Assembly (NCBI RefSeq): GCF_963675585.1 | Contig: NZ_OY776414.1 | Location: forward strand, 62,001 to 126,000 | Reading direction: 5' to 3' | Length of the DNA stretch: 64,000 bases | Origin: an uncultured Draconibacterium sp. | GTDB lineage: Bacteria; Bacteroidota; Bacteroidia; Bacteroidales; Prolixibacteraceae | In this document: positions 8,440-18,117 of the stretch, piece after piece | Layout of the letters: each line of letters opens with the position of its first letter | Numbering within the stretch: position 1 is the first letter of the stretch | Notes under the pieces: model-generated | Seen by the model: only the letters and a program-made list of their open reading frames with translations | What the model was told of the DNA's origin: nothing | Database searches by the model: none | Made by a program: the position numbers and the translations under genes

Positions 8440-10563
8440 ATGAACTTAATTAGAACAACCATTTTCTTGTTCGCAGTTCTGTTATTTACGAATTGCACTG
8501 ACAATCAGATAAACCTTGTAGAAGCAAAATTTCAGTTTGAATCAGCCGATACATTGTTTGACCAGCCTTTTGTTGATATTGACGAATGGCGTGATAAACC
8601 AGTCCGCCACCGGTACGTACATGGAGGTTTTGAAGGTACCAACACCCGTTTTTCCTTTTATTTTCCACCAGAAGAAAAATACGAAGGCCGTTTTTTTCAG
8701 TATATAACACCTTTCCCCGATAATGAAAATATTTCGCAGGGTGCTTCCGGCGAAAATGATAAAATCGGATTCTCGATTTCTAGTGGTGCATATTTTGTGG
8801 AAACAAATGGAGGAGGAAAAACCGATATGGCCAATCCAAGGGCTAACGATCCGACGATTGGAGCTTATCGTGCCAATGCTGCCTCTGCACTGTTTTCGCG
8901 GGTTGTAGCAAAAGAACTATTCGGAGGTGAGCGTCCGTATGGCTATTCATTTGGAGGTAGTGGCGGTGCTTACCGCACGGTTGGAGGAATTGAAAACACC
9001 AATGGTGTGTGGGATGGGTGTGTACCTTATGTGTTAGGTTCTCCGGTGGCCATTCCCAATGTATTTACCGTTCGTATGCATGCCATGCGGATTCTAAAGG
9101 ATAAATTTCCACAAATTGTTGATGCGCTAGAACCTGGAGGGAGTGGCGACATGTATGCGGGATTAAATGAAGAAGAAAGATCAGCTTTGGAGGAAGTTAC
9201 AAAAATGGGATTTCCACCAGCTGCATGGTATGGGTACAAGGGAATGGGAATACACGGATTCCTGGTTCTTTATCCCGGTGTAGTCATGGCCGATCAAAGT
9301 TATTTTAACAAAGATTTCTGGAACAAACCCGGGTATTTAGGATACGATAATCCAGGATCTTTCGATGGTTTTCGTATTCAGAAAAAGAGTAAAATTAAAG
9401 CATTAATTGGGTATGAAGAGTCTGTTAAACTTGGTATTAGTGAGGCAATGTCGGATGCAGATAGGGGAAGTGCTGATAACTCGTGGAAAAATACTGGCGA
9501 CAAAGGTGAAAAACCCGAAGCTATACAACTGGATGATATTATGCCAGAAATTCAATTTCTGGGAGGTGATTTAATCATATTATCGGGCGAAGCAGCTGGT
9601 GCTTCCATTCAAATAACAAAGATTGAGAGTGATAAAATAGGTTTGGCACCAACGATTCCTCTCGCGATTTTGGCAAAAATAAAACCGGGGGATGAAGTCC
9701 AGGTTGATAACTCTAACTTCCTGGCAGTACAAACTTACCACCGACATCAGGATCCCGGAAGTCAATATCCGGTTTGGAACCAATTCCGCGATGCTGATGG
9801 AAATCCTGTTTATCCGCAACGACCAATGATTATCGGACCAATGTTTACTATGGGAGCAGCAGGTTCGTTACCTACCGGAAAATTTGAAGGAAAAATGATA
9901 CTTCTTGGATCTTTATGGGACAGGGAAGCCTATCCCTGGCAATGCGACTGGTATCGTCAGCGGGTAAAAGAAAATCTTGGAGATAAAACAGAAGATAATT
10001 TCCGGCTTTGGTATACCGAACATGCTTTGCATGGAGACCAGGCCGATCAATTGGATGATGCAACACATGCTGTGAGTTATATTGGAGTATTGCAGCAAGC
10101 ATTACGCGATTTAAGTAAATGGGTTGAGAAAGGGATTGAGCCTGCAACCACAACGAACTATAAAATTGTAGATGGACAGGTTGTTGTACCATCTGTAGCA
10201 AACGAAAGAGCAGGGATTCAACCCGTTGTTAATGTAACGATTAACGATACTAAGCGTGCTGATATTCTTGCTGGTGAAACAGTAACCTTTAATGTAACCG
10301 TGGAAATTCCTAAAGGAATGGGAAAACTGGTAGATGCAGTCTGGGATTTTGATGGTTCTGGGGAGTATAAAGACCCTGTTGATTTATCCAAAGCAAAAGT
10401 GTCGGCTGACGGCACAAATATCGAAATTACAACGGAGCATACGTTTTCTGAAGCAGGAACACACTTCCCGGTTTTGCGTGTGGTATCGGAAAGAGATGGT
10501 GATACACAGACGGCATTTGCCAGGATTCAGAATCTGGATAGAGTGAGAGTAGTCGTAAAATAA
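8440..10563 (+). CDS. Alpha/beta-hydrolase lipoprotein (tannase-like) with C-terminal PKD-like domain, copy 2
   Basis: This 707-aa paralogue of the preceding gene aligns along its whole length: DEWRDKPV(K/R)HRYVHGGF near residue 48, GGSGGAYRTVG with Ser174, and EDNFRLWYT..ALHG. It differs at the N-terminus, where the signal ends in a lipobox-like LLFTNC with Cys19, suggesting membrane anchoring, whereas copy 1 looks soluble. The C-terminal PKD-like sandwich and final RIQNLDRVRVVV strand are retained. A tandem duplication followed by a change of location would explain the pair. Substrate unknown. Confidence 0.65.
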   Translation: MNLIRTTIFLFAVLLFTNCTDNQINLVEAKFQFESADTLFDQPFVDIDEWRDKPVRHRYVHGGFEGTNTRFSFYFPPEEKYEGRFFQYITPFPDNENISQGASGENDKIGFSISSGAYFVETNGGGKTDMANPRANDPTIGAYRANAASALFSRVVAKELFGGERPYGYSFGGSGGAYRTVGGIENTNGVWDGCVPYVLGSPVAIPNVFTVRMHAMRILKDKFPQIVDALEPGGSGDMYAGLNEEERSALEEVTKMGFPPAAWYGYKGMGIHGFLVLYPGVVMADQSYFNKDFWNKPGYLGYDNPGSFDGFRIQKKSKIKALIGYEESVKLGISEAMSDADRGSADNSWKNTGDKGEKPEAIQLDDIMPEIQFLGGDLIILSGEAAGASIQITKIESDKIGLAPTIPLAILAKIKPGDEVQVDNSNFLAVQTYHRHQDPGSQYPVWNQFRDADGNPVYPQRPMIIGPMFTMGAAGSLPTGKFEGKMILLGSLWDREAYPWQCDWYRQRVKENLGDKTEDNFRLWYTEHALHGDQADQLDDATHAVSYIGVLQQALRDLSKWVEKGIEPATTTNYKIVDGQVVVPSVANERAGIQPVVNVTINDTKRADILAGETVTFNVTVEIPKGMGKLVDAVWDFDGSGEYKDPVDLSKAKVSADGTNIEITTEHTFSEAGTHFPVLRVVSERDGDTQTAFARIQNLDRVRVVVK

Positions 10564-10574
10564 AAAGACTTGAG

Positions 10575-12017
10575 ATGATAATTCAACAACAAATAAAAAA
10601 AATAGTATTTGCGCTAGCTATAATTGCCAGTCTTTCGTTTCAGGTATTTTGTCAGGAAGGTCAAAAACAACGCCTGATTGTTCTAACCGATCTCGATTAC
10701 TTCGAACCGGACGATGCACAGTCTCTGGTTAGATTGCTACTTTATTCTAATCAGCTTGACATTGAAGGATTAATAGCTACTGGTAATGCAGAAAATGCAG
10801 ATGATCTTTATCCTGATTATATTCGGAAAATCATTGGAGAATATGATAAAGTACAAGCGAATCTTTTAAAGCATGAAGCAGGCTTCCCAACTGGCCAAGA
10901 GTTACTGAATGTAGTAAAGGCAGGAATACCACTTTATGGTATGGAAGGTGTTGGTGAAGGCAAAGACTCTGAAGGTTCGGATTGGATTATTGCAAAATTG
11001 GAAGAAAAAGATGAGCGGCCATTGTGGATTAATGTTTGGGGCGGTTCAAATACACTTGCTCAGGCACTTTGGAAGATTAAGGAAACAGAATCCGAAAAAG
11101 AAGCAAAGAGGTTAATAAGCAAACTAAGGATTTACGCTATCTCTGATCAGGATGATTCTGGAGCATGGATTAGAAAAAACTTTCCCGATTTATTTTATAT
11201 CGTAAGTCCGGGTAGATACCAAGATGGAACCTGGGGAGGAATGATGAGTGTAATTCCAGGATTAAACAATGATGTGGTATCTAATTTTTGGTTTGCTGAA
11301 AATGTACAACAAGCACATGGATCGCTTGGTGCTATTTATCCAAATGTGGTTTTTGGTGTTGAAGGCGATACACCGTCCTTTCTGTATTTGATAAATAACG
11401 GATTAAATTCTCCGGAACATCCTGATTGGGGAAGCTGGGGAGGACGTTACGAGTATTACACTCCTGATAACGATACTACTGTTGAGTGGCGAATTCCGAT
11501 TGTACAGGAAACCAGGCCTATCTGGACAAATGCAGAAGATACTTATACGCCTACGGTTGAAGCTCCTTATGGAATGTCAATTGTAAATGATACAACAACT
11601 ATTACAGGAGATAAAGTAACTGTTTCCAGGTGGCGCGAAGAATTTCAAAACGATTTTGCAGCCCGAATGGACTGGTGTGTTAAGGAATATGAAGAAGCCA
11701 ACCATCCTCCGGTTGTGGAATTGGTTACCCCGAAAGAGATTACAGTAAAATCAGGAGAGATTTTTCAGCTCGATGGGACGAAATGCTCTGATCCAGACGG
11801 CGATGGAATAATTTATTACTGGTTTAATTATCAGGAAGCCGGTTCATGTAAAGAACCTGCCCGTCTGTTCCCGCCTAATTCAGCCAAAGTAAGAGCCATG
11901 GCTCCTAAAGTTGACGAAACTGAAACCGTTCACTTTATATTAAAAGTTACCGACCGGGGTACACCAAGATTAACAAGATATGCCCGTGTCATTGTAACTG
12001 TTGAACCTGCTAAATAA
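10575..12017 (+). CDS. DUF1593 / Sde0182-type protein (nucleoside-hydrolase-like domain plus C-terminal sandwich)
   Basis: This 480-aa secreted protein has a signal peptide ending near residue 27. Residues about 33-310 match the DUF1593 nucleoside-hydrolase-like fold: LIVLTDLDYFEPDDAQSLVR contains the Asp-rich N-terminal motif, LWINVWGGSNTLAQALW sits mid-domain, and GDTPSFLYLINNGL near 268 is characteristic. Residues about 385-480 are the Sde0182 C-terminal beta-sandwich (GEIFQLDGTKCSDPDGDGI). The family was named from a cellulose-binding Saccharophagus protein and the enzymatic reaction is not settled. It is 12 bp behind the hydrolase gene. Two further DUF1593 genes in the window are damaged. 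Confidence 0.88.
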   Translation: MIIQQQIKKIVFALAIIASLSFQVFCQEGQKQRLIVLTDLDYFEPDDAQSLVRLLLYSNQLDIEGLIATGNAENADDLYPDYIRKIIGEYDKVQANLLKHEAGFPTGQELLNVVKAGIPLYGMEGVGEGKDSEGSDWIIAKLEEKDERPLWINVWGGSNTLAQALWKIKETESEKEAKRLISKLRIYAISDQDDSGAWIRKNFPDLFYIVSPGRYQDGTWGGMMSVIPGLNNDVVSNFWFAENVQQAHGSLGAIYPNVVFGVEGDTPSFLYLINNGLNSPEHPDWGSWGGRYEYYTPDNDTTVEWRIPIVQETRPIWTNAEDTYTPTVEAPYGMSIVNDTTTITGDKVTVSRWREEFQNDFAARMDWCVKEYEEANHPPVVELVTPKEITVKSGEIFQLDGTKCSDPDGDGIIYYWFNYQEAGSCKEPARLFPPNSAKVRAMAPKVDETETVHFILKVTDRGTPRLTRYARVIVTVEPAK

Positions 12018-12023
12018 AATATT

Positions 12024-12957
12024 ATGATCCGATCTGCTACTGCAATTTTAACCTTATTAATCACTATTAGTGTTTCAGGACAAAATCCTTTTATAACGAA
12101 TATGTATACAGCCGATCCATCGGCAAGAGTGTTTAATGATACACTGTATGTTTATCCATCTCATGACCAGGATACAGCAACGCTTTTCAGTATGGAAGAC
12201 TGGCATGTCTTTTCTACAACTGATATGAAGAACTGGACTGATCATGGTGTGGCATTTTCGCTGGATGATATAAGTTGGGCCAGCTCACAGGCATGGGCAC
12301 CTGATTGTATCGACCGCAATGGAAAGTACTATTTCTATTATCCGGTAGAATCGAGTAAAATAGGTGTAGCAGTTAGCGATAAACCTACGGGTCCTTTTAA
12401 GGATCCGCTTGATTCAGCTCTGATACATATAAAATCAAAAGGAGCTTATTGTACTCGCGATTTTATCGATCCCTGTGTTTTTATCGATGACGACGGACAG
12501 GCCTATCTGTATATGGGACAATTGGTGGTTAATGCCATAAAACTTAACGAGGATATGATTTCCTACGACGGACAGGTATATCTCCTGCAAGGTACCGATG
12601 GCTTTTTTGAAGCCAGTTGGATGCATAAATATAATGGTAATTATTACCTTTCATATGCAGCTACTTCTGGTAAAATTGAATATTGTATGAGTGATAATCC
12701 GCTGGGACCTTTTCAATACAAGGGAGTTGTTTTGGAGGAGATGAACAGTGGAACAAATCACCATTCAATAGTAGAGTACAACAATCAATGGTATTTGTTC
12801 TATCACAATGCCGATTTGTATTTTAAAAAATCATCCTGAAGAAGAACCAAAATTTGGGTGGACCGACGGTGTGCATCCTTTCCGACGATCCATCTGCCTT
12901 GATAAACTGTATTACAATGAAGATGGTACTATTCAACAAGTTAAACCAACAAAATAA
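12024..12957 (+). pseudogene. GH43 family glycosidase, one frameshift near the 3' end
   Basis: Reading starts at 12024 with a signal peptide and continues as a five-bladed GH43 propeller: MYTADPSARVFND carries the catalytic base Asp, FIDPCVFIDDDGQAYLY the modulating Asp, and FFEASWMHKYNGNYYLSYA the acid Glu. The frame stops at 12839. Removing one A from the run of six at 12825-12830 restores the usual ending (FGWTDGVHPFRRSICLDKLYYN) to a stop at 12957, giving about 311 aa. All catalytic residues lie before the break, so a truncated protein might fold poorly. An assembly error is equally possible. Likely arabinan, xylan or galactan-side-chain specificity; not resolvable. Confidence 0.82.
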
Positions 12958-12959
12958 AA

Positions 12960-14365
12960 ATGAAAAAAATAATATTTGCTCTGACCTATGCATTTGCAAT
13001 AAGTTTTAACATTTTAGCAAATCAACCAGTAAAACCCCGTGTAATTGCAATGACTGACGGTGAAGTAGACGATCGTTGTTCAATGGTTCGCTTCCTGCTT
13101 TACCACAAACGATATGAATCTTGAAGCCATAATTCAAACCAATTCAGTTTATCAACTAAAAGGTTGGAGTTCCGAAAAATGGATTGAGCAGCAAATTGAT
13201 GCGTATGAACAAGTTTATCCGAACTTAAAAATTCATGATTCTGCATATCCGTCTCCGGATTATATCAGAAGCAAATTGTTCATAGGTGATGAGGAGTCGA
13301 CACACGTGGTTGTCGATCATGATGCACCTTTACGAATTCCCGGAGTAGAGCCGGTAATCGATCCTGCTAATTGGGCCGATACTCCGGGTTCTGATAAAAT
13401 TGTAGAAATTTTGTTGGAAGACGATCCACGACTTGTTTATATTCAGGCATGGGGAGGCGGAAACACTGCTGCTAGGGCTTTTTATAAGCTCAAAACACAA
13501 TATCCTGCTGATTATAAAAGAGCCGTTTCGAAAGTAGTAATGTACAATATATGGTACCAGGATGGTGCAGGCAGCTATATTGAAAAATATCATCCGGGTG
13601 TAATCATGTTGCTCTCACACTATTTCAGCGGAACCTGGGATTATGGAAGCCAGCGTTACACGAAACCTTTCGTAACAGAATACTTGCATAATAATCACGG
13701 GCCATTGGCAGCTCTGTATCCCCAGGACTACATCAGCGAAGGGGATTCTCCTGCATTTTTATACATACTGGGTAATGGACTAAGAGGCTATGAGAATCCG
13801 ACCTGGGGTGGCTGGGGTGGTCGCTTTTATAAGGTTGATGGTTTTGAAAATGTTTACCGCGATATAGACAAAGGCTCATTTCTCAGATGGATTGAATATG
13901 CCAACCGTGATTTTGAAGCCAGATTGAAATGGTGTGTTGCAGATAAGTATGAAGACGCCAATCATAAACCGAATATTAAAATAGTGGGTGAATTGGATCG
14001 AAACGGTTAAGTCGGGGGAGTTGGTTGAGATTGAAGCTGAAATTAATGATCCTGATCCGGTTGATTTAGAGGCGCTTTGGGAAAGGATGGGGCCTATTGT
14101 GCAACAACGCGGATACGATAAATCAATACTGCCGGCACTGGCGGCCCGACAACCTAAATTTTCACCACTTTGGTGGCAATATGTTGAAGCCGGCAGCTAT
14201 CAGGGAAATATAAAACTTTCCGATCCTGCACAAAATAAAGTTCAGCTTGTAGCGCCAAAGGTTAATAAGCCCGAAACAATTCATTTGATTTTGGAGGCAA
14301 AAGATGGTGGCTCTCCGGGCTTAACGGCTTTTTCGAGGGTAGTAATAACCGTGATGCCAGAGTAA
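12960..14365 (+). pseudogene. DUF1593 / Sde0182-type protein, second copy, two frameshifts
   Basis: Three pieces make one gene. Codons 12960-13124 give a signal peptide and KPRVIAMTDGEVDDRCSMVR. The frame then shifts by one (extra C at 13103-13104), and 13114-14010 supplies the core, with YIQAWGGGNTAARAFYKL and GDSPAFLYILGNGLRG. A second +1 shift (extra A at 14001-14003) moves to the frame ending at 14365, which holds the C-terminal beta-sandwich ending GLTAFSRVVITV. Corrected length is about 468 aa, close to the intact copy at 10575. Both lesions are single-base insertions in short runs, so this is either a recent pseudogene or a consensus error. Confidence 0.85.
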
Positions 14366-14546
14366 TCACGAAATAATTAAGCACTCTTACGCATAGGATA
14401 AATTCAAACAAATTATCAAATGGACAACGGTTTTGACTGAAAGAAATACGTTTTTACCTTCATATTTTCTTCCTATTGGCAAAACAAACCCCTAATGTTT
14501 TGCCCCTGAAGATAAATGAATTATTGAAGTTATAATCAAATTAAAC

Positions 14547-16939
14547 ATGAATATGAAATATCATCCTAAACTAAAATTACTGTGCATTTTTTTATTGGCT
14601 TATATGAATTCTTTTACACAGGTAAATAATTCAGATATTACGGATAAACTCTGGAAAGCCAATTGGATAAGCTTACCGGGGATTGAAGCAAACGAGTATG
14701 GAGTGTATTATTTCCGAAAAAATATTGAACTCAATTTGCCTCCTGAATCGTTCCCGATACATGTTTCTGCGGACAATCGGTATAAGTTATATGTCAATGA
14801 AAAATTAGTTTCACTCGGACCAGCCAGAGGCGATTTGTTACATTGGAATTATGAGACCGTAGATTTAGCTCCTTATTTGCATTCGGGTAAAAATGTAGTT
14901 GCCGCACAGGTTTGGAATGAAGGGAAACTACGGGCAGAAGGACATATTTCTTTAAGAACTGCTTTTATCCTCCAGGGGGGAACAACAGAGGCGGAGGTTC
15001 TTAATACAAACGAAACATGGAAGTGTATTCAGGATAATAGTTACAATCCTGTTCCTGTGCAAATGCAAACTTTTTATGTTGCCGGACCGGGAGAAAAGGT
15101 AAATATGGCTTTACATCCCAAAAATTGGAATTCGGTTTTGTGTGATGAAAATAGGTGGAAAGCTTCACAATCGCTTTTCCCCGGACTGCCAAAAAATATT
15201 TTAGGATTTCCCGGTGTATTGGATAGTTGGCTGTTGGTGCCGTCTTCACTGCCGCAGATGGAACTTAAAGAACAACGGCTACAAAAACTAAGACAAGCGG
15301 AGGGTATTTCTGTTCCATCCTCATTCCCGGTAACTCAAACAAAAATTACGATTCCTGCCAATAAGACGGTTTCGCTCTTGCTGGATCAAACTTTCCTTAC
15401 CAATGCATATCCTTCACTTATTTTTAGTGGCGGGAAAGATGGAATTATTACAATCGGATATCAGGAAGCCTTGTTTTCAGAATATCCTGAGAAAGGTAAC
15501 CGAAATGAAGTGATAGGCAAAACGTTAATAGGCCGTGTAGATAGTATTATTTCAGATGGCTCTGAAAAAACAGGTTTTTACCACAATGAACTACCGGACA
15601 TATCGCTACCTTCAATTAAAGATTACGACCAAAGAATCGCCGCTTGTGTTAGAAGATATTTACGGAACCTTTACCGGCTATCCGTTTCAATTCAACGCAA
15701 AACTGGAGTCGGATAACCCGGAACTTCAAAAGATGATGGAAATTGGCTGGCGTTCTGCCCGCTTGTGTGCTATGGAAACTTACATGGATTGCCCTTATTA
15801 CGAGCAACTTCAGTATATTGGCGATGGTAGGATTCAGGCCCTAGTTTCTTTATACAACAGCGGAGATGACCGTTTGCTGCGAAATGCCTTAAATCAGATG
15901 AATTATTCGCAACAGCCCGAAGGAGTTACAGCCAGCCGTCATCCTTCGGTAACGCCACAATATATTTCAACATTTTCTTTGTGGTACATTTGCCATGCTT
16001 CACGACTACATGATGTATGGTGGTGACAATGAATTTGTGAAAGATAAACTTCAGAGCACCCGAAATGTATTGGAATTCTTTAAGCGATATCAAGCTGAAG
16101 ATGGTTCTTTGAGAGATGTTCCGTACTGGACTTTTACCGACTGGGTTAATGCTGAAGGCTGGGGCGAAGGAATACCACCAATGGGAAAAGATGGATGTTC
16201 ATCTTCACTGGACTTGCAGCTATTGTGGGCTTATCAGGTTGCAGCTAGTCTCGAACACAATTTGGGATTGGAAGAGCTTGCAGCGGATTACACGAAAAAG
16301 GCCGAGCAATTAAAAAAGACAATCAAAGCAAAATACTGGGATGAAAAAAAGCAATTATTCGCCGATAGAATAGAGAAAGATTTGTTTTCGCAACATGCCG
16401 GTATTTTGGCGATCCTTACGGGAACCGTAAGTTCCGAAGAGGCTAAAGACATGGCACAAAAGATTGTGTCTGATTCAACACTGGCACCAGCTTCTATCTA
16501 TTTTAAATTTTACCTGCATCAGGCATTAACTAAAGCAGGTTTCGGAAATGATTACCTGAGTTGGTTGGGGAAATGGAGAGAAAACATGGATATGGGCTTA
16601 ACAACCTGGGCTGAGACTTCTGAAGTGAACGATACCCGTTCTGATTGCCATGCCTGGGGTTCAAGCCCGAATATCGAGTTTTTCAGAATTATTCTGGGAA
16701 TTGATAGTGATGCCCCCGGTTTTTCAAAAGTAAAGATTGAGCCCCATCTTGGTGGATTAAAAGAAATTGGAGGAGAAATGCCGCATCCAAACGGAAAAAT
16801 TAAAGTAAAATATTCGCATTCAGAGAATAGCCTGAGAGCCACTATTGATTTACCTGTAAATACATCTGGTGTTTTTGTCTGGGATGGTAAAACCTACGAG
16901 TTAAAATCTGGAAACAATTCACTTAAACTTTATGAATAA
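14547..16939 (+). pseudogene. GH78-like alpha-L-rhamnosidase, two frameshifts
   Basis: This reads as an alpha-L-rhamnosidase that would cleave terminal rhamnose. Piece 1 (14547 to about 15570) has the N-terminal beta-domains, with RYKLYVNEKLVSLGPARGD. An extra A in the run 15565-15570 shifts to piece 2 (to about 15994), with TYRYLQLKI and the catalytic-domain opening AMETYMDCPYYEQLQYIGDG, in which the Asp and Glu residues are the expected catalytic ones. An extra C at 15993-15994 shifts to piece 3, with the rest of the (alpha/alpha)6 barrel (LTTWAETSEVNDTRSDCHAW) and the C-terminal sandwich. Corrected length is about 796 aa. The stop overlaps the next start codon by one base. Confidence 0.85.
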
Positions 16940-18105
16940 TGAAGATAGTAACACATTTGACAGCAATCGTTTTATTATTCATGTACTGTTCCATTTCTAA
17001 AAAGAACGAACAGCAGACAGATAATAAATTAAGATATAATTCAATTAGACCTGGGCAAACTTATTTGGATACTGAAGGAAAACCAATTCAGGCTCATGGC
17101 TTTTCTGTTTTTTATAAAGATGGAACTTATTACTGGTACGGTGAGAATAAAGAAAAGACAGTTGAAGGTAGTAATGTTTGGACTTGGGGAATTCGTTGCT
17201 ATACTTCCACCGATTTTTATAATTGGGAAGACCGCGGACTTATAATTGAACCGGATACCTTGAATCCTTATTCTCCGTTAAATCCATCTCAGGGAATAGA
17301 TCGGCCACATATTATATTCAATGAAGCGACACAGAAATATGTTTGTTGGATAAAGGTAATGGGTGAAGATGGACAATTTATGACGGTCTTAACAGCAGAT
17401 AATTTTTTTGGTCCTTATGAGATTGTTCAAAAAGCAATACGACCAAATGGTTTTGAAGCTGGCGATTTTGATTTGTTCGTGGATGAAGAAACTGGAAAGG
17501 GATACATTTGGCACGAACGGCCACATTATGAAATGATTTGTGCTGAATTAACAGATGATTTTATTTCTGTGAATGGTAAGTTCTCAGTGCATTATTCAGG
17601 TTTAATTCCACCTGATACAAGAGAAGCACCAACACATTTCGTAGCCCAAGGTAAACATTACATGTACACCTCGGGTACTACGGGTTATTCTCCTAACCAA
17701 TCATTAATTTCAATTTTTGAAGATTATCATGGTGAATATATCGATCTTGGAAATCCACATCCGGCCGATACGACATTTAGTTCGTATTGTTCGCAGATTA
17801 CCGAGGTTATTAAAATACCTGGTAAAAAGAACCTTTATGTTGTCATGGCTGACAGGTGGATGCCTGAATGGTGTGGGACGGACGAGCCCCGAAGAGAAGT
17901 TGAACGAATCAGAAATCGATTCTTAGGTCATAAACCCGATCCTTTAAATTTTGATGAAGTGAAATTGATGGACAGAACAGGAGAAAAACGTTCGGATTGG
18001 GATGTACGTGATAAAGCAACATATGTGTGGTTGCCCATTATTTGGGAAAGTGGCGTGCCAAATATTTATTGGAAAGATGAATGGAAACTTGAAGATTTTA
18101 AATAA
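16939..18105 (+). CDS. GH43-like five-bladed propeller glycosidase (probable lipoprotein)
   Basis: This 388-aa protein has a short hydrophobic leader ending in a Cys (LLFMYCS), so it may be lipid-anchored. The body has GH43-type blade motifs: QAHGFSVFYKDGTYYWYGEN, GIRCYTSTDFYNWEDRG, GIDRPHIIFNEATQKYVCW and GDFDLFVDEETGKGYIW. The spacing is like exo-beta-1,3-galactanase-type or arabinofuranosidase-type GH43 subfamilies. The final blade (YVWLPIIWESGVPNIYWKD) is intact. It follows the rhamnosidase with a one-base overlap and precedes a GH3 gene by 12 bp, so it belongs to the PUL operon. Subfamily and substrate remain open. Confidence 0.75.
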   Translation: MKIVTHLTAIVLLFMYCSISKKNEQQTDNKLRYNSIRPGQTYLDTEGKPIQAHGFSVFYKDGTYYWYGENKEKTVEGSNVWTWGIRCYTSTDFYNWEDRGLIIEPDTLNPYSPLNPSQGIDRPHIIFNEATQKYVCWIKVMGEDGQFMTVLTADNFFGPYEIVQKAIRPNGFEAGDFDLFVDEETGKGYIWHERPHYEMICAELTDDFISVNGKFSVHYSGLIPPDTREAPTHFVAQGKHYMYTSGTTGYSPNQSLISIFEDYHGEYIDLGNPHPADTTFSSYCSQITEVIKIPGKKNLYVVMADRWMPEWCGTDEPRREVERIRNRFLGHKPDPLNFDEVKLMDRTGEKRSDWDVRDKATYVWLPIIWESGVPNIYWKDEWKLEDFK

Positions 18106-18117
18106 ACAAATAGCATT

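Noticed and set aside
12024-16939. Programmed ribosomal frameshifting in the GH43, DUF1593 and GH78 genes
   Set aside because: No slippery heptamer with a downstream structure at the CC and AAA sites, and frames would require several shifts per gene; indels or consensus errors are simpler.
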